Shown in pieces: positions 33,124 through 41,264 of a stretch of 64,000 bases of DNA. Numbering within the stretch: position 1 is the first letter of the stretch; every line of letters starts with the position of its first letter. A program made the translations under genes and the position numbers. A model generated the notes under the pieces. It ran no database searches, was not told the DNA's origin, and saw only the letters and a program-made list of their open reading frames with translations. Origin of the DNA: CBDESM01 sp965242485. GTDB taxonomy: Bacteria; Chloroflexota; Dehalococcoidia; Bin125. The DNA lies in NCBI GenBank assembly GCA_965242485.1, contig CBDESM010000003.1:1178001-1242000 (forward strand), written 5' to 3'.

Positions 33124-35154
33124 ATGCCCAACGTCGAAAGCGGCGAAGCAGCGAAGGCCGGAGCGGCGATGACGCGCGAAGCGCCGCCCGAGGAACTGGC
33201 CTACAACGGCAAGATCCTGAACGTGCGGCTGTCGGAGGGCGAAACCGCCGCCGAAGAGCTGCCGGAGCAGATGTACAAGGACTACTTGGGCGGCTACGGG
33301 ATCGGCTCGCGGCTGCTCTTCGACCGCATCCCGCAGGGCGCCGACCCGCTGGGCCCGGAGAACGTGCTGGGCCTCTTCCCGGGCCTGATGACGGGCACGC
33401 CGATCTTCGGCAACCGCTTCCAGGCGGTCTGCAAGAGCCCCTCGACCGGCGGCTGGGGGGACGCCAACTGCGGCGGCGACTTCGGCCCCTACCTGAAGTT
33501 CGCCGGCTGGGACGGCGTGATGCTCTACGGCGCGGCCGACAAGCCGGTCTACATCCTGATCGACGACGAGCAGGTCTCGATCGAGGACGCCTCCGAGTAC
33601 TGGGGCATGGGCGCGATCGAGGTCGAGTCGGCGCTCAAGGAGAGGTACGGCAAGAAGGCGTCGGTCGCCTGCATCGGCCCCTCGGGCGAGCAGCTCTCCT
33701 ACCTCGCCGGCATCTGCAACGAGCACGGCCGCCTGGCCGCCCGCTCCGGCGTCGGCGCGGTGATGGGCTCCAAGAAGGTCAAGGCGATCGTGGTCAAGTC
33801 CACGCGCCAGTGGATCCAGACCGACGACCTCGAGATCCGCGAGCTGGCCAAGGTCAGCCGCGAGGAGTTCGTGGCCCCGCTGCGCGACTTCTTCGCCACC
33901 TTCGGCACCACCGGGATCACCTCCGGCTCGGCCCACAACGGCGACTCGCCGGTGCGCAACTGGGGCGGCGTCGGCGTGGACGTGTTCCAGAACGTGGACT
34001 CGCTGCAGGGCCCGGTCGTGAACGCGACGCGGATGACGCACGACGCGGTCTCGATCGAGATGACGGAGCAGGGCCCGGTCGCGATGGGCAAGAACGGCAA
34101 GCCGAAGCGGGCCAAGAGCTACGGCTGCTGGCGCTGCCCGATGGCCTGTGGGGCCGAGAGCATCGAAGCCCCGTCCGACGTCGCCGAGAAGTTCAAGTAC
34201 CCGGTCAACACGCACCGGCCGGAGTACGAGACGATGGCCTCGTTCGGCACGATGAACCTGTCGAACAACCTCGACATGCTGATCGCGGCGAACCACTGGT
34301 GCAACGAGTACGGGCTGGACACGATCGGTGCGGGCACGGTGATCTCGTTCGCGATCGAGTGCTTCGAGAACGGCCTGATCGACCTCGAGGACACGGGCGG
34401 GATCGAGCTGACCTGGGGCAACGACGAGGGCATCGTCGACATGCTGCACCTGATCGGGCGGCGCGAGGGCTTCGGCGACATCCTGGCCGACGGGATGAAG
34501 GCGGCGGCGGAGAAGATCGACGGGAAGAACGGCGACAGCCGCGCGCAGGCCTACCGCACCGACGTGGGCGGGCAGGAACTGCCGATGCACGACGGCAAGC
34601 TGCAGCCGGAGTACTACACGGCCTACAAGCTGGACGCGACGCCGGGCCGGCACACGCAGTACGAGGGCAACAGCCGCTACGGCGGGCCCGACTACCCGGC
34701 GGCGCCGAAGGACTTCAAGGACTACTCCAGCCGCGGCGAGCACCACAAGGGCGCGTCCGAGTACATGCACGTGACCAACTCGACGGGCATGTGCCAGTTC
34801 ATCATGATGGCCGCGCCGACGCAGCGCTTCCCGGAGTGGATCAACGCCGTCACCGGCTGGGACATCACGGGCGACGACCTGCAGGCCGCGGGCGAGCGGA
34901 TCGCCAACCTGCGCATGGCCTTCTGCGTGCGCGAGGGCGACAACCCGCGCGAGCGGTTCGTGCCCGACCGCCTCTGGGGCGGCAACGGCACGCACCAGAC
35001 GACCGGCCCGCTGGCCGACGTGATCCTCGACATCGACCAGCTCGAGACCGACTTCCTCAGCGCCTGCGAGTGGGACACGGAGACCTGCGTCCCGAGCCGC
35101 TCCAAGCTGGAATCGCTCGGCCTCGCCGACGTCGCCGACGCGCTCGCCGTCTAG
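33124..35154 (+). CDS. aor: Aldehyde:ferredoxin oxidoreductase (AOR family, tungsten/molybdopterin)
   Basis: 676 aa, the usual size. N-terminal LGGYGIGSRLLFDRIPQGADPLGPEN, the GLMTGTPIFGNRFQAVCKSPSTGGWGD pterin-binding region, NEHGRLAARSGVGAVMGSKKVKAIVV, and 4Fe-4S ligands Cys335-xx-Cys338-xxx-Cys342 in YGCWRCPMACG with a distal Cys near the C-terminus (ETCVP). The reaction oxidises an aldehyde to a carboxylate with ferredoxin; the exact aldehyde is unknown. It is preceded by GGGAGAACGAAG and followed by a strong hairpin. Confidence 0.9.
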   Translation: MPNVESGEAAKAGAAMTREAPPEELAYNGKILNVRLSEGETAAEELPEQMYKDYLGGYGIGSRLLFDRIPQGADPLGPENVLGLFPGLMTGTPIFGNRFQAVCKSPSTGGWGDANCGGDFGPYLKFAGWDGVMLYGAADKPVYILIDDEQVSIEDASEYWGMGAIEVESALKERYGKKASVACIGPSGEQLSYLAGICNEHGRLAARSGVGAVMGSKKVKAIVVKSTRQWIQTDDLEIRELAKVSREEFVAPLRDFFATFGTTGITSGSAHNGDSPVRNWGGVGVDVFQNVDSLQGPVVNATRMTHDAVSIEMTEQGPVAMGKNGKPKRAKSYGCWRCPMACGAESIEAPSDVAEKFKYPVNTHRPEYETMASFGTMNLSNNLDMLIAANHWCNEYGLDTIGAGTVISFAIECFENGLIDLEDTGGIELTWGNDEGIVDMLHLIGRREGFGDILADGMKAAAEKIDGKNGDSRAQAYRTDVGGQELPMHDGKLQPEYYTAYKLDATPGRHTQYEGNSRYGGPDYPAAPKDFKDYSSRGEHHKGASEYMHVTNSTGMCQFIMMAAPTQRFPEWINAVTGWDITGDDLQAAGERIANLRMAFCVREGDNPRERFVPDRLWGGNGTHQTTGPLADVILDIDQLETDFLSACEWDTETCVPSRSKLESLGLADVADALAV

Positions 35155-35174
35155 GGGCCGGAAACCGGATCGCG

Positions 35175-35199
35175 GGGGCGGGCCGCCGCGGCCCGCCCC
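35175..35199 (+). terminator. GC-rich hairpin after the AOR gene
   Basis: Arms 35175-35184 (GGGGCGGGCC) and 35190-35199 (GGCCCGCCCC) with a five-base loop, 21 bases after the stop. No T-run, as is common in very high-GC genomes. Confidence 0.5.
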
Positions 35200-35223
35200 G
35201 TCGCGCGGGCGGCGGAGACGCGC

Positions 35224-35661
35224 GTGAAGAGAGCCTTGGGCGCGCTGCGCAGCCGGCTGCTGATCGTCCCGCTCGCCGCGATCGTGTTCGCGGGCGCGCT
35301 GGGCGCCGGCTTCCAATGGGGCGCGCCGGATGAGGCCTCGTTCGTCCGCGTCTTCGACGGCCGCGTCGGCGGCGATGGTGCCCCGCAGGCCGACATTGAG
35401 GGCTTCATCACCCAGCGGGGGCCCGACTCGATCACCGTGCGCTCCGGCGACCGCACGCTCGAGGTGCGGCTCGCGCCGGACGCGGTGATCGAACGGCTGG
35501 CGCGGACCGGGCTGCCGCAGATCGAGCTGGGCGAGTGGATCATCGTGGGCGGCGAGGACGACAACGTCAACACGTTCATCCTCAAGGGGATCGTCGCGAT
35601 CCCGGCGGAAGAGGCGATCATCGGCGACGGCGCTGCCTCGCTGGCGCAGGCGCGGCCGTGA
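35224..35661 (+). CDS. Membrane-anchored small beta-domain protein
   Basis: 145 aa. Residues about 10-30 form one hydrophobic N-terminal anchor (LLIVPLAAIVFAGALGAGF), followed by an OB-like beta domain with IEGFITQRGPDSITVRSGDRTLEVRLAPDAVIER and LGEWIIVGGEDD. DUF5666-like in appearance (unverified). Stop overlaps the next gene as GTGA. Function unknown. Confidence 0.7.
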   Translation: MKRALGALRSRLLIVPLAAIVFAGALGAGFQWGAPDEASFVRVFDGRVGGDGAPQADIEGFITQRGPDSITVRSGDRTLEVRLAPDAVIERLARTGLPQIELGEWIIVGGEDDNVNTFILKGIVAIPAEEAIIGDGAASLAQARP

Positions 35662-36194
35662 GGCGGCGGGCGGCGGGCTGGGTGCTGGTCCTCGCCATCT
35701 TGGCCGGGGCCGGCGTCGGCGGCTGGTTCGCCGGCAGCCGCGTCGTCGCGCCGCAGCCCGACGTCTCGGCGACCGCGTTCGACGCCGGCGACGAGGCGGA
35801 AGAGTCGGCCGCGGCCGGCGTGGGCCGCCGCCTCGTCGCGTCGACCGAAGCGGAGCGGCCCAATCAAGAGCTGGTGCTGGGCGCGTCGGGCCTGAGCCCG
35901 TTCGGGCACGGAGTCGGCCTCTCGGGACGGCAGGTGCTGGTCGGCACGGCCGTCGGCCTGCGCGCGACCGAACTCAACGCCGAGATCGATCTGATCACGC
36001 GGGCCGGGCCGGCCACGATCCGGGTGCGCGAGGACTCGACCTTCGTGCTGCGGCTGGCGCGCGCCGGCCGCTCAGAGCTGCAGCCGGGCGACGCGGTCGC
36101 GATCCTGCTGGACGAACACGGCGACGCGCGGGCGGTGCTGGCGCTGCCGAGCGACGCGCTGCCCGTGCTGGACCCCGGCATCGGGCCCTTCTAG
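35658..36194 (+). CDS. Membrane-anchored small beta-domain protein, coupled to previous gene
   Basis: 178 aa from GTG 35658 (GTGA overlap with the previous stop). N-terminal anchor AAGWVLVLAILAGAGVGGWFAG, a low-complexity Ala/Glu linker, then a beta domain (GTAVGLRATELNAEIDLIT, TIRVREDSTFVLRLARAGRSELQPGDAVAILLDEHGDARAVLAL) similar in outline to its upstream neighbour. Both are likely exported. It converges with the next gene with a four-base overlap at 36191. Confidence 0.7.
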   Translation: MRRRAAGWVLVLAILAGAGVGGWFAGSRVVAPQPDVSATAFDAGDEAEESAAAGVGRRLVASTEAERPNQELVLGASGLSPFGHGVGLSGRQVLVGTAVGLRATELNAEIDLITRAGPATIRVREDSTFVLRLARAGRSELQPGDAVAILLDEHGDARAVLALPSDALPVLDPGIGPF

Positions 36195-36688
36195 TCGGCG
36201 GCTGTTCCGGCCGCGCGGCGCTCGAGCGTTTCGATCAGCTGCTCGCGGCGGTCGATCTCGCCCTCGATCACGATGTGGCGCCCGTCCGCCCCGTCGACGT
36301 ACCAGCGCACGTTGCCCATCGTTTCGACGCGGCGCACGCCGCGCAGCTCGCCCCAAGCCAGCGTTTCCCGCGCCTCGCCCTGGTGCAGCGCGGTGAGGCC
36401 GTCCGCGTGGACGACCATCGCGGTGGTCGTGCGCCGCCAAGTGAGGTAGACAAGCGGGAGCATGACGATGGCGACGATCGCGAAGAAGATCGCCGCGCCG
36501 GCCGCCTCGCTGCTGCCGGTGACGGCCCAGACGATCAGCGCGATCAGCGCGCCGAGCAGCGGGAAGATCAGGGTCGCCTGGTTGTACCAGGAGGCCGTGT
36601 AGGCGTGCGCGGACTCGACGGCTTCGAAGCGCTCCAGCGCCTCGGCGTCGCGCCGCCGCAAGGGCGCTGCGGGGGCGTCTGCGGGCAC
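36191..36688 (-). CDS. Two-TM membrane protein with PH-like C-terminal domain
   Basis: 165 aa. N-terminal cytosolic stretch with ALERFEAVESAHAY, two membrane helices at about 37-60 and 64-84, then a small beta domain (TTAMVVHADGLTALHQGEARETLAWGELRGVRRVETMGNVRWYVDGADGRHIVIEGEID) of bacterial-PH/YcxB style. Not recognised further. It follows the peroxiredoxin gene by six bases on the same strand. Confidence 0.7.
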   Translation of the reverse strand: MPADAPAAPLRRRDAEALERFEAVESAHAYTASWYNQATLIFPLLGALIALIVWAVTGSSEAAGAAIFFAIVAIVMLPLVYLTWRRTTTAMVVHADGLTALHQGEARETLAWGELRGVRRVETMGNVRWYVDGADGRHIVIEGEIDRREQLIETLERRAAGTAAD

Positions 36689-36694
36689 CGCGGC

Positions 36695-37177
36695 CTAGGC
36701 GTGTTCGAGGATCGCGGAGGCCGCGGTCATCGCGCAGGCACCGGGGTTCTCCTCGGTCTGGATCGCCTTGACCTTGCCGTCCTCGACCAGCATCGCGAAG
36801 CGGGTGCAGCGGAAGCCGAGGCCGAGCCCGCTCAGGTCGAGCCCGAGGTCGAGCGCCTTGGTCACCGCGCCGACGCCGTCGGCGAGCATCGTGATGTGCT
36901 CCGCCCCGTGCGCCGCGTTCCAGGCCGAGAGCACGAAGATGTCGTTGGTCGACATGCAGATCGTCTGCTCGATGCCCGCGTCGGCCAGCTGCGAGGCCGA
37001 AGCGGCGTAGGTCGGCAGGTGGTCGTTGGTGCATGTCGGCGTGAAGGCGCCCGGCACGCCGAACAGCACGGTCTTCTTGCCGCCCACGAGTTCGCGCAGC
37101 GAAACCGGCGAGGGCCGCCCCCCGTCCATGATCGTCCCCGTCGCCTCCGGCAGCTCCGACCCGACTTCAATCGCCAT
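36695..37177 (-). CDS. Peroxiredoxin (Prx5/TlpA-like, hybrid-Prx-type)
   Basis: 160 aa. The peroxidatic Cys49 lies in GVPGAFTPTCTNDHLP, the definitive Prx5 signature, with Arg123 in FRCTRFAML; a second Cys74 (TICMSTND) and Cys148 (GACAM) could resolve the disulphide. Reduces peroxides in the cytosol. The start ATG 37177 is well placed. The divergent small gene at 37313 lies 135 bases away. Confidence 0.9.
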   Translation of the reverse strand: MAIEVGSELPEATGTIMDGGRPSPVSLRELVGGKKTVLFGVPGAFTPTCTNDHLPTYAASASQLADAGIEQTICMSTNDIFVLSAWNAAHGAEHITMLADGVGAVTKALDLGLDLSGLGLGFRCTRFAMLVEDGKVKAIQTEENPGACAMTAASAILEHA

Positions 37178-37312
37178 GACGCAGTCCTCTCCCGATGCAG
37201 CGCGTTGCCCTCCTAGCGTAGCGCCCGTCCGCGGCAATCCCCGCGCTCCTCGTCCGTTCGGCGCGGTGCGCCCGTGGTTTCGGTAGGATGGGGGCGAGCA
37301 AAGGAGATCCCG

Positions 37313-37444
37313 ATGCTGGGCGTGATCTGGCGGAAAATCGCCGCGTTCATGTCCGTCTACCGGGTCGGCAGGCCGCCGGCGCGGATTGATCCGGACGCGC
37401 TGCCGCCGCACCCGGAACCCGGCGAGACGGTCACGTTTGGCTAG
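37313..37444 (+). CDS. Small 43-aa protein
   Basis: ATG 37313 preceded by AAAGGAG with seven-base spacing, one of the best ribosome-binding sites in the window, and a hexamer TAGGAT about 25 bases before it. Protein: one amphipathic basic helix (VIWRKIAAFMSVYRVGRPP) then a Pro-rich tail. The stop overlaps the 3' end of the convergent membrane-protein gene by four bases. A second small gene in a similar convergent position is at 57850-58017. Function unknown. Confidence 0.55.
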   Translation: MLGVIWRKIAAFMSVYRVGRPPARIDPDALPPHPEPGETVTFG

Positions 37445-37928
37445 AAAGCCGCGGGAAGCGCGGCCGCGATTGCCAATGCAAGTGACAGGCTCGTGAGAGC
37501 GAGCAGGCGTCGCAACCGCTGAATCTTCCTAGCGAGAACATCTTTCGCTTCGGAGCTGCTGATCCCGATTGCGGTGAGGTATGCCCAAGCCAACTCATCA
37601 TTTCCAATCATGCGGCCGTTCTTGAACTCGATGAGCGATTCCGGCGACGGGAATTGGGTCGTCGTAGTACTCCAGAGGGACCAAAGACCAGAAAGAACGG
37701 CCAAGGACGAGATCACGATCCCTACTACGGCACTGCCAGCGTTTCATCACGAGCACCAGTGGCGATAATCCCGATTTGAGCACTCAACACCGCGACGTTG
37801 ATGCCGGAGAGGAACATCGACTTGCCGTCGAAGCTGGCGATCGCGGCGAGCAGCACTTCCAAGTGCGCGATGGCGACTGGCAGCGATTGCTCGCCTCCGC
37901 CTTCCGGGTATCCGGGTCGTCCGGACAT
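37441..37928 (-). pseudogene. Small membrane protein gene broken by a frameshift
   Basis: The 5' part (37725-37928) encodes ...SFDGKSMFLSGINVAVLSAQIGIIATG...ETLAV and then stops; the 3' part (37441 to about 37724) resumes in another frame with VVGIVISSLAVLSGLWSLW...NDELAWAYLTAIG...LARKIQRLRRLLALTSLSLALA. Joining the frames near 37724-37735 (a two-base CC excess or one-base loss) gives about 162 aa that align along their length with the intact 181-aa protein at 57980-58525: two TM hairpins plus a charged middle domain. Could be a sequencing error or true decay. The ATG at 37928 abuts the cinA stop. Confidence 0.6.
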
Positions 37929-39197
37929 CTAGCGCAGCCGGCGGTAGATGCCGCTGGCGCCTGATTCCAGGTCTTGGAGGGCGGCGCGGCGGATCAGGGT
38001 GAGGGCGCTGGTGACGGCGCGGGCCTTGATGGCGGCGCGGGTTTGGGCGAAGGTGTAGCCCGTCGCGTAGGCCTCGTCGGGCGTTTCGACGGCGAGGCAG
38101 ACGCGGCCGACGGGCTGGCCGCCGTGCGGCTCGGGGCCGGCGACGCCGGTGATGCCGACGCCGATGTTGCTCTCGAACTGCGCGCGCGCCGCCGCTGCCA
38201 TCGCAGCCGCCGTCTCGATGCTGACGACGCCGTGTTCGTCGATGATCGCCGCGTCGACGCCGTAGGCGATCTTGGCTTCGGCCGTGTAGGTGACGAGCCC
38301 GCCGCGGAAGACCTTGGACGCGCCCGGCACGTCGGTCAGCGTGCTCGCGAGCAGGCCGCCGGTGCAGGATTCCATCGCCGAGATCGTCAGCCCTTTTTCC
38401 GCCAGCAGCGCGGCGACGCCTTCTTGGAAAGTGTCGTCGTCTGCGCCCCAGACGGCGACGCCGAGCATCTCCCTGATCTGCCGCTCGACCGGCTCGATCC
38501 GCGCCAGCGCCGACGCTTCGTCCGCGGCCTTGGAGGCGAGGCGGACGTGCACGCCGTCGGCCTTGTGGTAGACGCCGACGGTCGGGTCGCCGCCGGCGCG
38601 GAGGTCGCCGAGCATCTCGTCGAGCGAGCTCTCGCCCAGCCCCGCCGTCTTGATCGTGCGCGAGATCAGCACCTCGTCGGGGCTGCGCTCGGCCAGGCGC
38701 GGGGCCACGTCGCGCTCCCACATGCCGGTCATCTCGGCCGGGGGGCCCGGCATCGCGACGATGATCGCGCCGTCCTTCTCGACCCACCAGCCCGGCGCGG
38801 TGCCGCGCGGGTTGGGCAGCGATGCCGCGGACGGGACCAGCGCCGCTTGCTTCACGTTCTGCTCCGGCATCCGCCCGCCGCGCGACTCGAAGAACGAGCG
38901 CAGCGCCCGCTCCAATTCCGCGTCGACCGCCGGTTCCTCGCCGATGGCCCGCGCGATGGCGTCGCGGGTCACGTCGTCCTCGGTCGGGCCGAGCCCGCCG
39001 GTGCAGAGCACGACGTCGGAGCGCTTGCGGGCCGTCTCGATCAGCTCGGCGAGGCGGTCGAGATTGTCGCCGATCTGGTGCATGTAGAAGAGGTCGATGC
39101 CCATCGCGGGGAGGCGCTGGGCCATGTAGCGGGCGTTGGTGTCGAGGATTTCGCCCATCAGGATCTCGGTGCCGATGGAGATGATTTCGGCGCGCAT
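37929..39197 (-). CDS. cinA: CinA: competence/damage-inducible protein, ADP-ribose/NMN pathway enzyme
   Basis: 422 aa with both domains. N-terminal MoCF/MPT-binding-like domain: IISIGTEILMGEILDTNARYMAQRL, LCTGGLGPTEDDVTRDAIA, IIVAMPGPPAEM. C-terminal amidase domain: ISAMESCTGGLLASTLTDVPGASKVFRGGLVTYTAEAK and VGITGVAGPEPHGGQPVG. Bacterial CinA proteins combine ADP-ribose pyrophosphatase and NMN deamidase activities in pyridine-nucleotide salvage. Start ATG 39197. Confidence 0.92.
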   Translation of the reverse strand: MRAEIISIGTEILMGEILDTNARYMAQRLPAMGIDLFYMHQIGDNLDRLAELIETARKRSDVVLCTGGLGPTEDDVTRDAIARAIGEEPAVDAELERALRSFFESRGGRMPEQNVKQAALVPSAASLPNPRGTAPGWWVEKDGAIIVAMPGPPAEMTGMWERDVAPRLAERSPDEVLISRTIKTAGLGESSLDEMLGDLRAGGDPTVGVYHKADGVHVRLASKAADEASALARIEPVERQIREMLGVAVWGADDDTFQEGVAALLAEKGLTISAMESCTGGLLASTLTDVPGASKVFRGGLVTYTAEAKIAYGVDAAIIDEHGVVSIETAAAMAAAARAQFESNIGVGITGVAGPEPHGGQPVGRVCLAVETPDEAYATGYTFAQTRAAIKARAVTSALTLIRRAALQDLESGASGIYRRLR

Positions 39198-39291
39198 CGG
39201 TGCTGCCCTCCGCTTGGCCGCGGCGTGGAATTCGGAGTCGGCAGTCTACGGCGGAGCGGCTGGTAGCCTGCCCCTCCGAACGGAGCCCGCC

Positions 39292-40266
39292 ATCACGACG
39301 CCAGACGCAACGGTCCCGTCGCTCGCCGATGCCGCCGCGGCCGCCGGCCATGTGCGCGACAGCATCGGCCGCGTCATCGTCGGCCGCGGGCAGGTCGTCG
39401 AGTACATCCTCGCGGCGATCCTGAGCGAAGGGCACGTGCTGCTCGACGACGTGCCCGGGCTGGGCAAGACGGTGCTGGCCAAGTCGCTCGCGCGCAGCAT
39501 CGGCTGCTCCTTCCGCCGCATCCAGTTCACGCCCGACCTGCTGCCCTCGGACGTGACCGGGCTGAACATCTACGACCAGAAGACGGGCGAGTTCGTCTTC
39601 CGCCCCGGCCCGCTGCTGGCCCAGCTGGTGCTAGCCGACGAGATCAACCGCGCCTCGCCGCGCACGCAATCGGCGCTGCTGGAGGCGATGGAAGAGCGGC
39701 AGCTGACCGTCGAGGGCGAGACGATCCCGATGCCGCGCCCCTTCCTCGTGATCGCGACGCAGAACCCGGTCGAACTGGAGGGCACCTTCCCGCTGCCCGA
39801 AGCGCAGCTCGACCGCTTCCTCGTGCGCCTGCGCATGGGCTACCCCGACGCGGCCGAGGAGGACGCGATCCTCGCCCGCTTCGAGCGCTCGCAGCCGCTC
39901 GAGGAGCTGGAGCCGGTGGTCGACGCGGAGCGCATCCGCGGCTTGGCGCGGGCGGTCGAGCAGGTGCGGGTGAGCGAGCCCGTGCGCGGCTACATGATCG
40001 AGATCGCGCAGGCGACACGGGCCGAACCCGCCTTCGAGCTCGGCGCCAGCCCGCGCGCCACGCTCGCCCTGATGCGCACCTCCCGCGCCCTCGCCGCCAT
40101 CCGCTCCCGCGACTACGTCCTCCCCGACGACGTCCAGGAAATGGCCCGAGTAGTCCTCCCCCACCGCCTCCTCCTCACAGCCGAAGCCCGCCTCCGCTCC
40201 TCCACCGCGGAAACAGTCCTGGACCAACTCCTAGACCGCATCCCTGTCCCGATCACGCCGGACTGA
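39292..40266 (+). CDS. MoxR-family AAA+ ATPase (start codon uncertain)
   Basis: About 324 aa. Walker A in LLDDVPGLGKTVLAKS, Walker B in LVLADEINRA, sensor 1 VIATQNPVELEGTFPLPEAQLDRFL, and the helical lid LGASPRATLALMRTSRALAA. MoxR ATPases work with VWA/DUF58 proteins as chaperones. No ATG or GTG gives a natural start: the family-like N-terminus TTPDATVPSLADAA begins at an ATC codon (39292) seven bases after GGAG, with TTG 39214, ATG 39181 (inside the divergent cinA) and GTG 39352 as alternatives. Confidence 0.85.
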   Translation: MTTPDATVPSLADAAAAAGHVRDSIGRVIVGRGQVVEYILAAILSEGHVLLDDVPGLGKTVLAKSLARSIGCSFRRIQFTPDLLPSDVTGLNIYDQKTGEFVFRPGPLLAQLVLADEINRASPRTQSALLEAMEERQLTVEGETIPMPRPFLVIATQNPVELEGTFPLPEAQLDRFLVRLRMGYPDAAEEDAILARFERSQPLEELEPVVDAERIRGLARAVEQVRVSEPVRGYMIEIAQATRAEPAFELGASPRATLALMRTSRALAAIRSRDYVLPDDVQEMARVVLPHRLLLTAEARLRSSTAETVLDQLLDRIPVPITPD

Positions 40267-40392
40267 GAGGGGCGTTCCGTCGATCTTGACGCGAGGCTGT
40301 CCCGCGACCTATGCTGTCCTCGCAGGCGGTGAGCGCCGGTGACTGTCTTTTGCGCTGGCCGGCGATCTGATCGCTAGCCGTCTGCCTTTCTG

Positions 40393-41154
40393 ATGTTTTT
40401 GGCTTACTTGGACGAGTCGGGCACCCCCCGTGACGAGTACATGGTCGTGGGCGGCCTTCTCGTTCATGAGCAGGACGCATGGCCCTTGTCCCGCGCTGTT
40501 GATCTGATCGCGAATCGGTTGCCAAGCCCGAAGAAGGGCGCGGAGCTTCATGCGAGTCCAATGCGCAGCAGAAGGGGCAACTGGAAGAATGTTCCTGACG
40601 ACGCCCGGCAACGAGCGCTTGACGAGATTGCCGACCTTTTGGTCATGCCACCTAGGACCTTCGCCTATCGTCCGGTGTTGTTCGCGGTGGCGATGCATAA
40701 CGAATCCAATAGGCACCATGACCCGATTGAGCGCCTGTATGAAGAATTTTTCGCGCGCTGCAACGGTTTTCTGGGACGGGAAGCGTCACTGGGCAATCGT
40801 CACAGGTGCATTCCCATTGCAGATAAGAGCAACACGATCGAACGGCGGCTTCAGAGCTTGGTGAAGATATGGCGTGCGCGTGGCGCTACGACAGGTGCGC
40901 AAATAGGGCCGTTGGCCGGCTTCGCGGAAGTTCCAGTATTCGTTGACAGCCGCGCGAGCAGGATCATTCAGCTTGCCGACTTCGTCTGCAATACGGTGTA
41001 CCGGTACTACTCCGGTTCCTATGCCCCAGAATTCGAGAAAATTCTCCCCACGTTCGACAATGAGGACGGCCGCTTGCACGGCCTGACCCACCTTGTCGGC
41101 GGATACCGCAGCTGCAGCTGCCCGGCCTGTGCATCGCGGCGGCGGCAAGATTGA
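40393..41154 (+). CDS. DUF3800 protein
   Basis: 253 aa. Opens with FLAYLDESG and MVVGGLLV, the DUF3800 hallmark (RNase H-like fold), and has the late SRASRIIQLADFVCNTVYRYYSG segment with conserved acidic residues. DUF3800 genes are often found in defence or mobile contexts; activity is unproven. Here it interrupts the usual MoxR-DUF58 gene order and is less GC-rich than both neighbours, suggesting insertion. C-terminal CxCxxC (CSCPAC) may bind metal. Confidence 0.82.
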   Translation: MFLAYLDESGTPRDEYMVVGGLLVHEQDAWPLSRAVDLIANRLPSPKKGAELHASPMRSRRGNWKNVPDDARQRALDEIADLLVMPPRTFAYRPVLFAVAMHNESNRHHDPIERLYEEFFARCNGFLGREASLGNRHRCIPIADKSNTIERRLQSLVKIWRARGATTGAQIGPLAGFAEVPVFVDSRASRIIQLADFVCNTVYRYYSGSYAPEFEKILPTFDNEDGRLHGLTHLVGGYRSCSCPACASRRRQD

Positions 41155-41264
41155 CGGTTTTGCTTGGCGGGTTCGCGGCTCTTGCGGGGGCGGGTTCGGG
41201 GCTGGGATAGCATCGGCGGCGCGGGCGGCGCGTTGGCCGCGGTCGTGTTCGGCGGGGTTGGCTG

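Noticed and set aside
32896..35316. 806-codon minus-strand frame opposite the aldehyde:ferredoxin oxidoreductase
   Set aside because: The AOR protein on the plus strand is unambiguous; the antisense translation has no recognisable fold.
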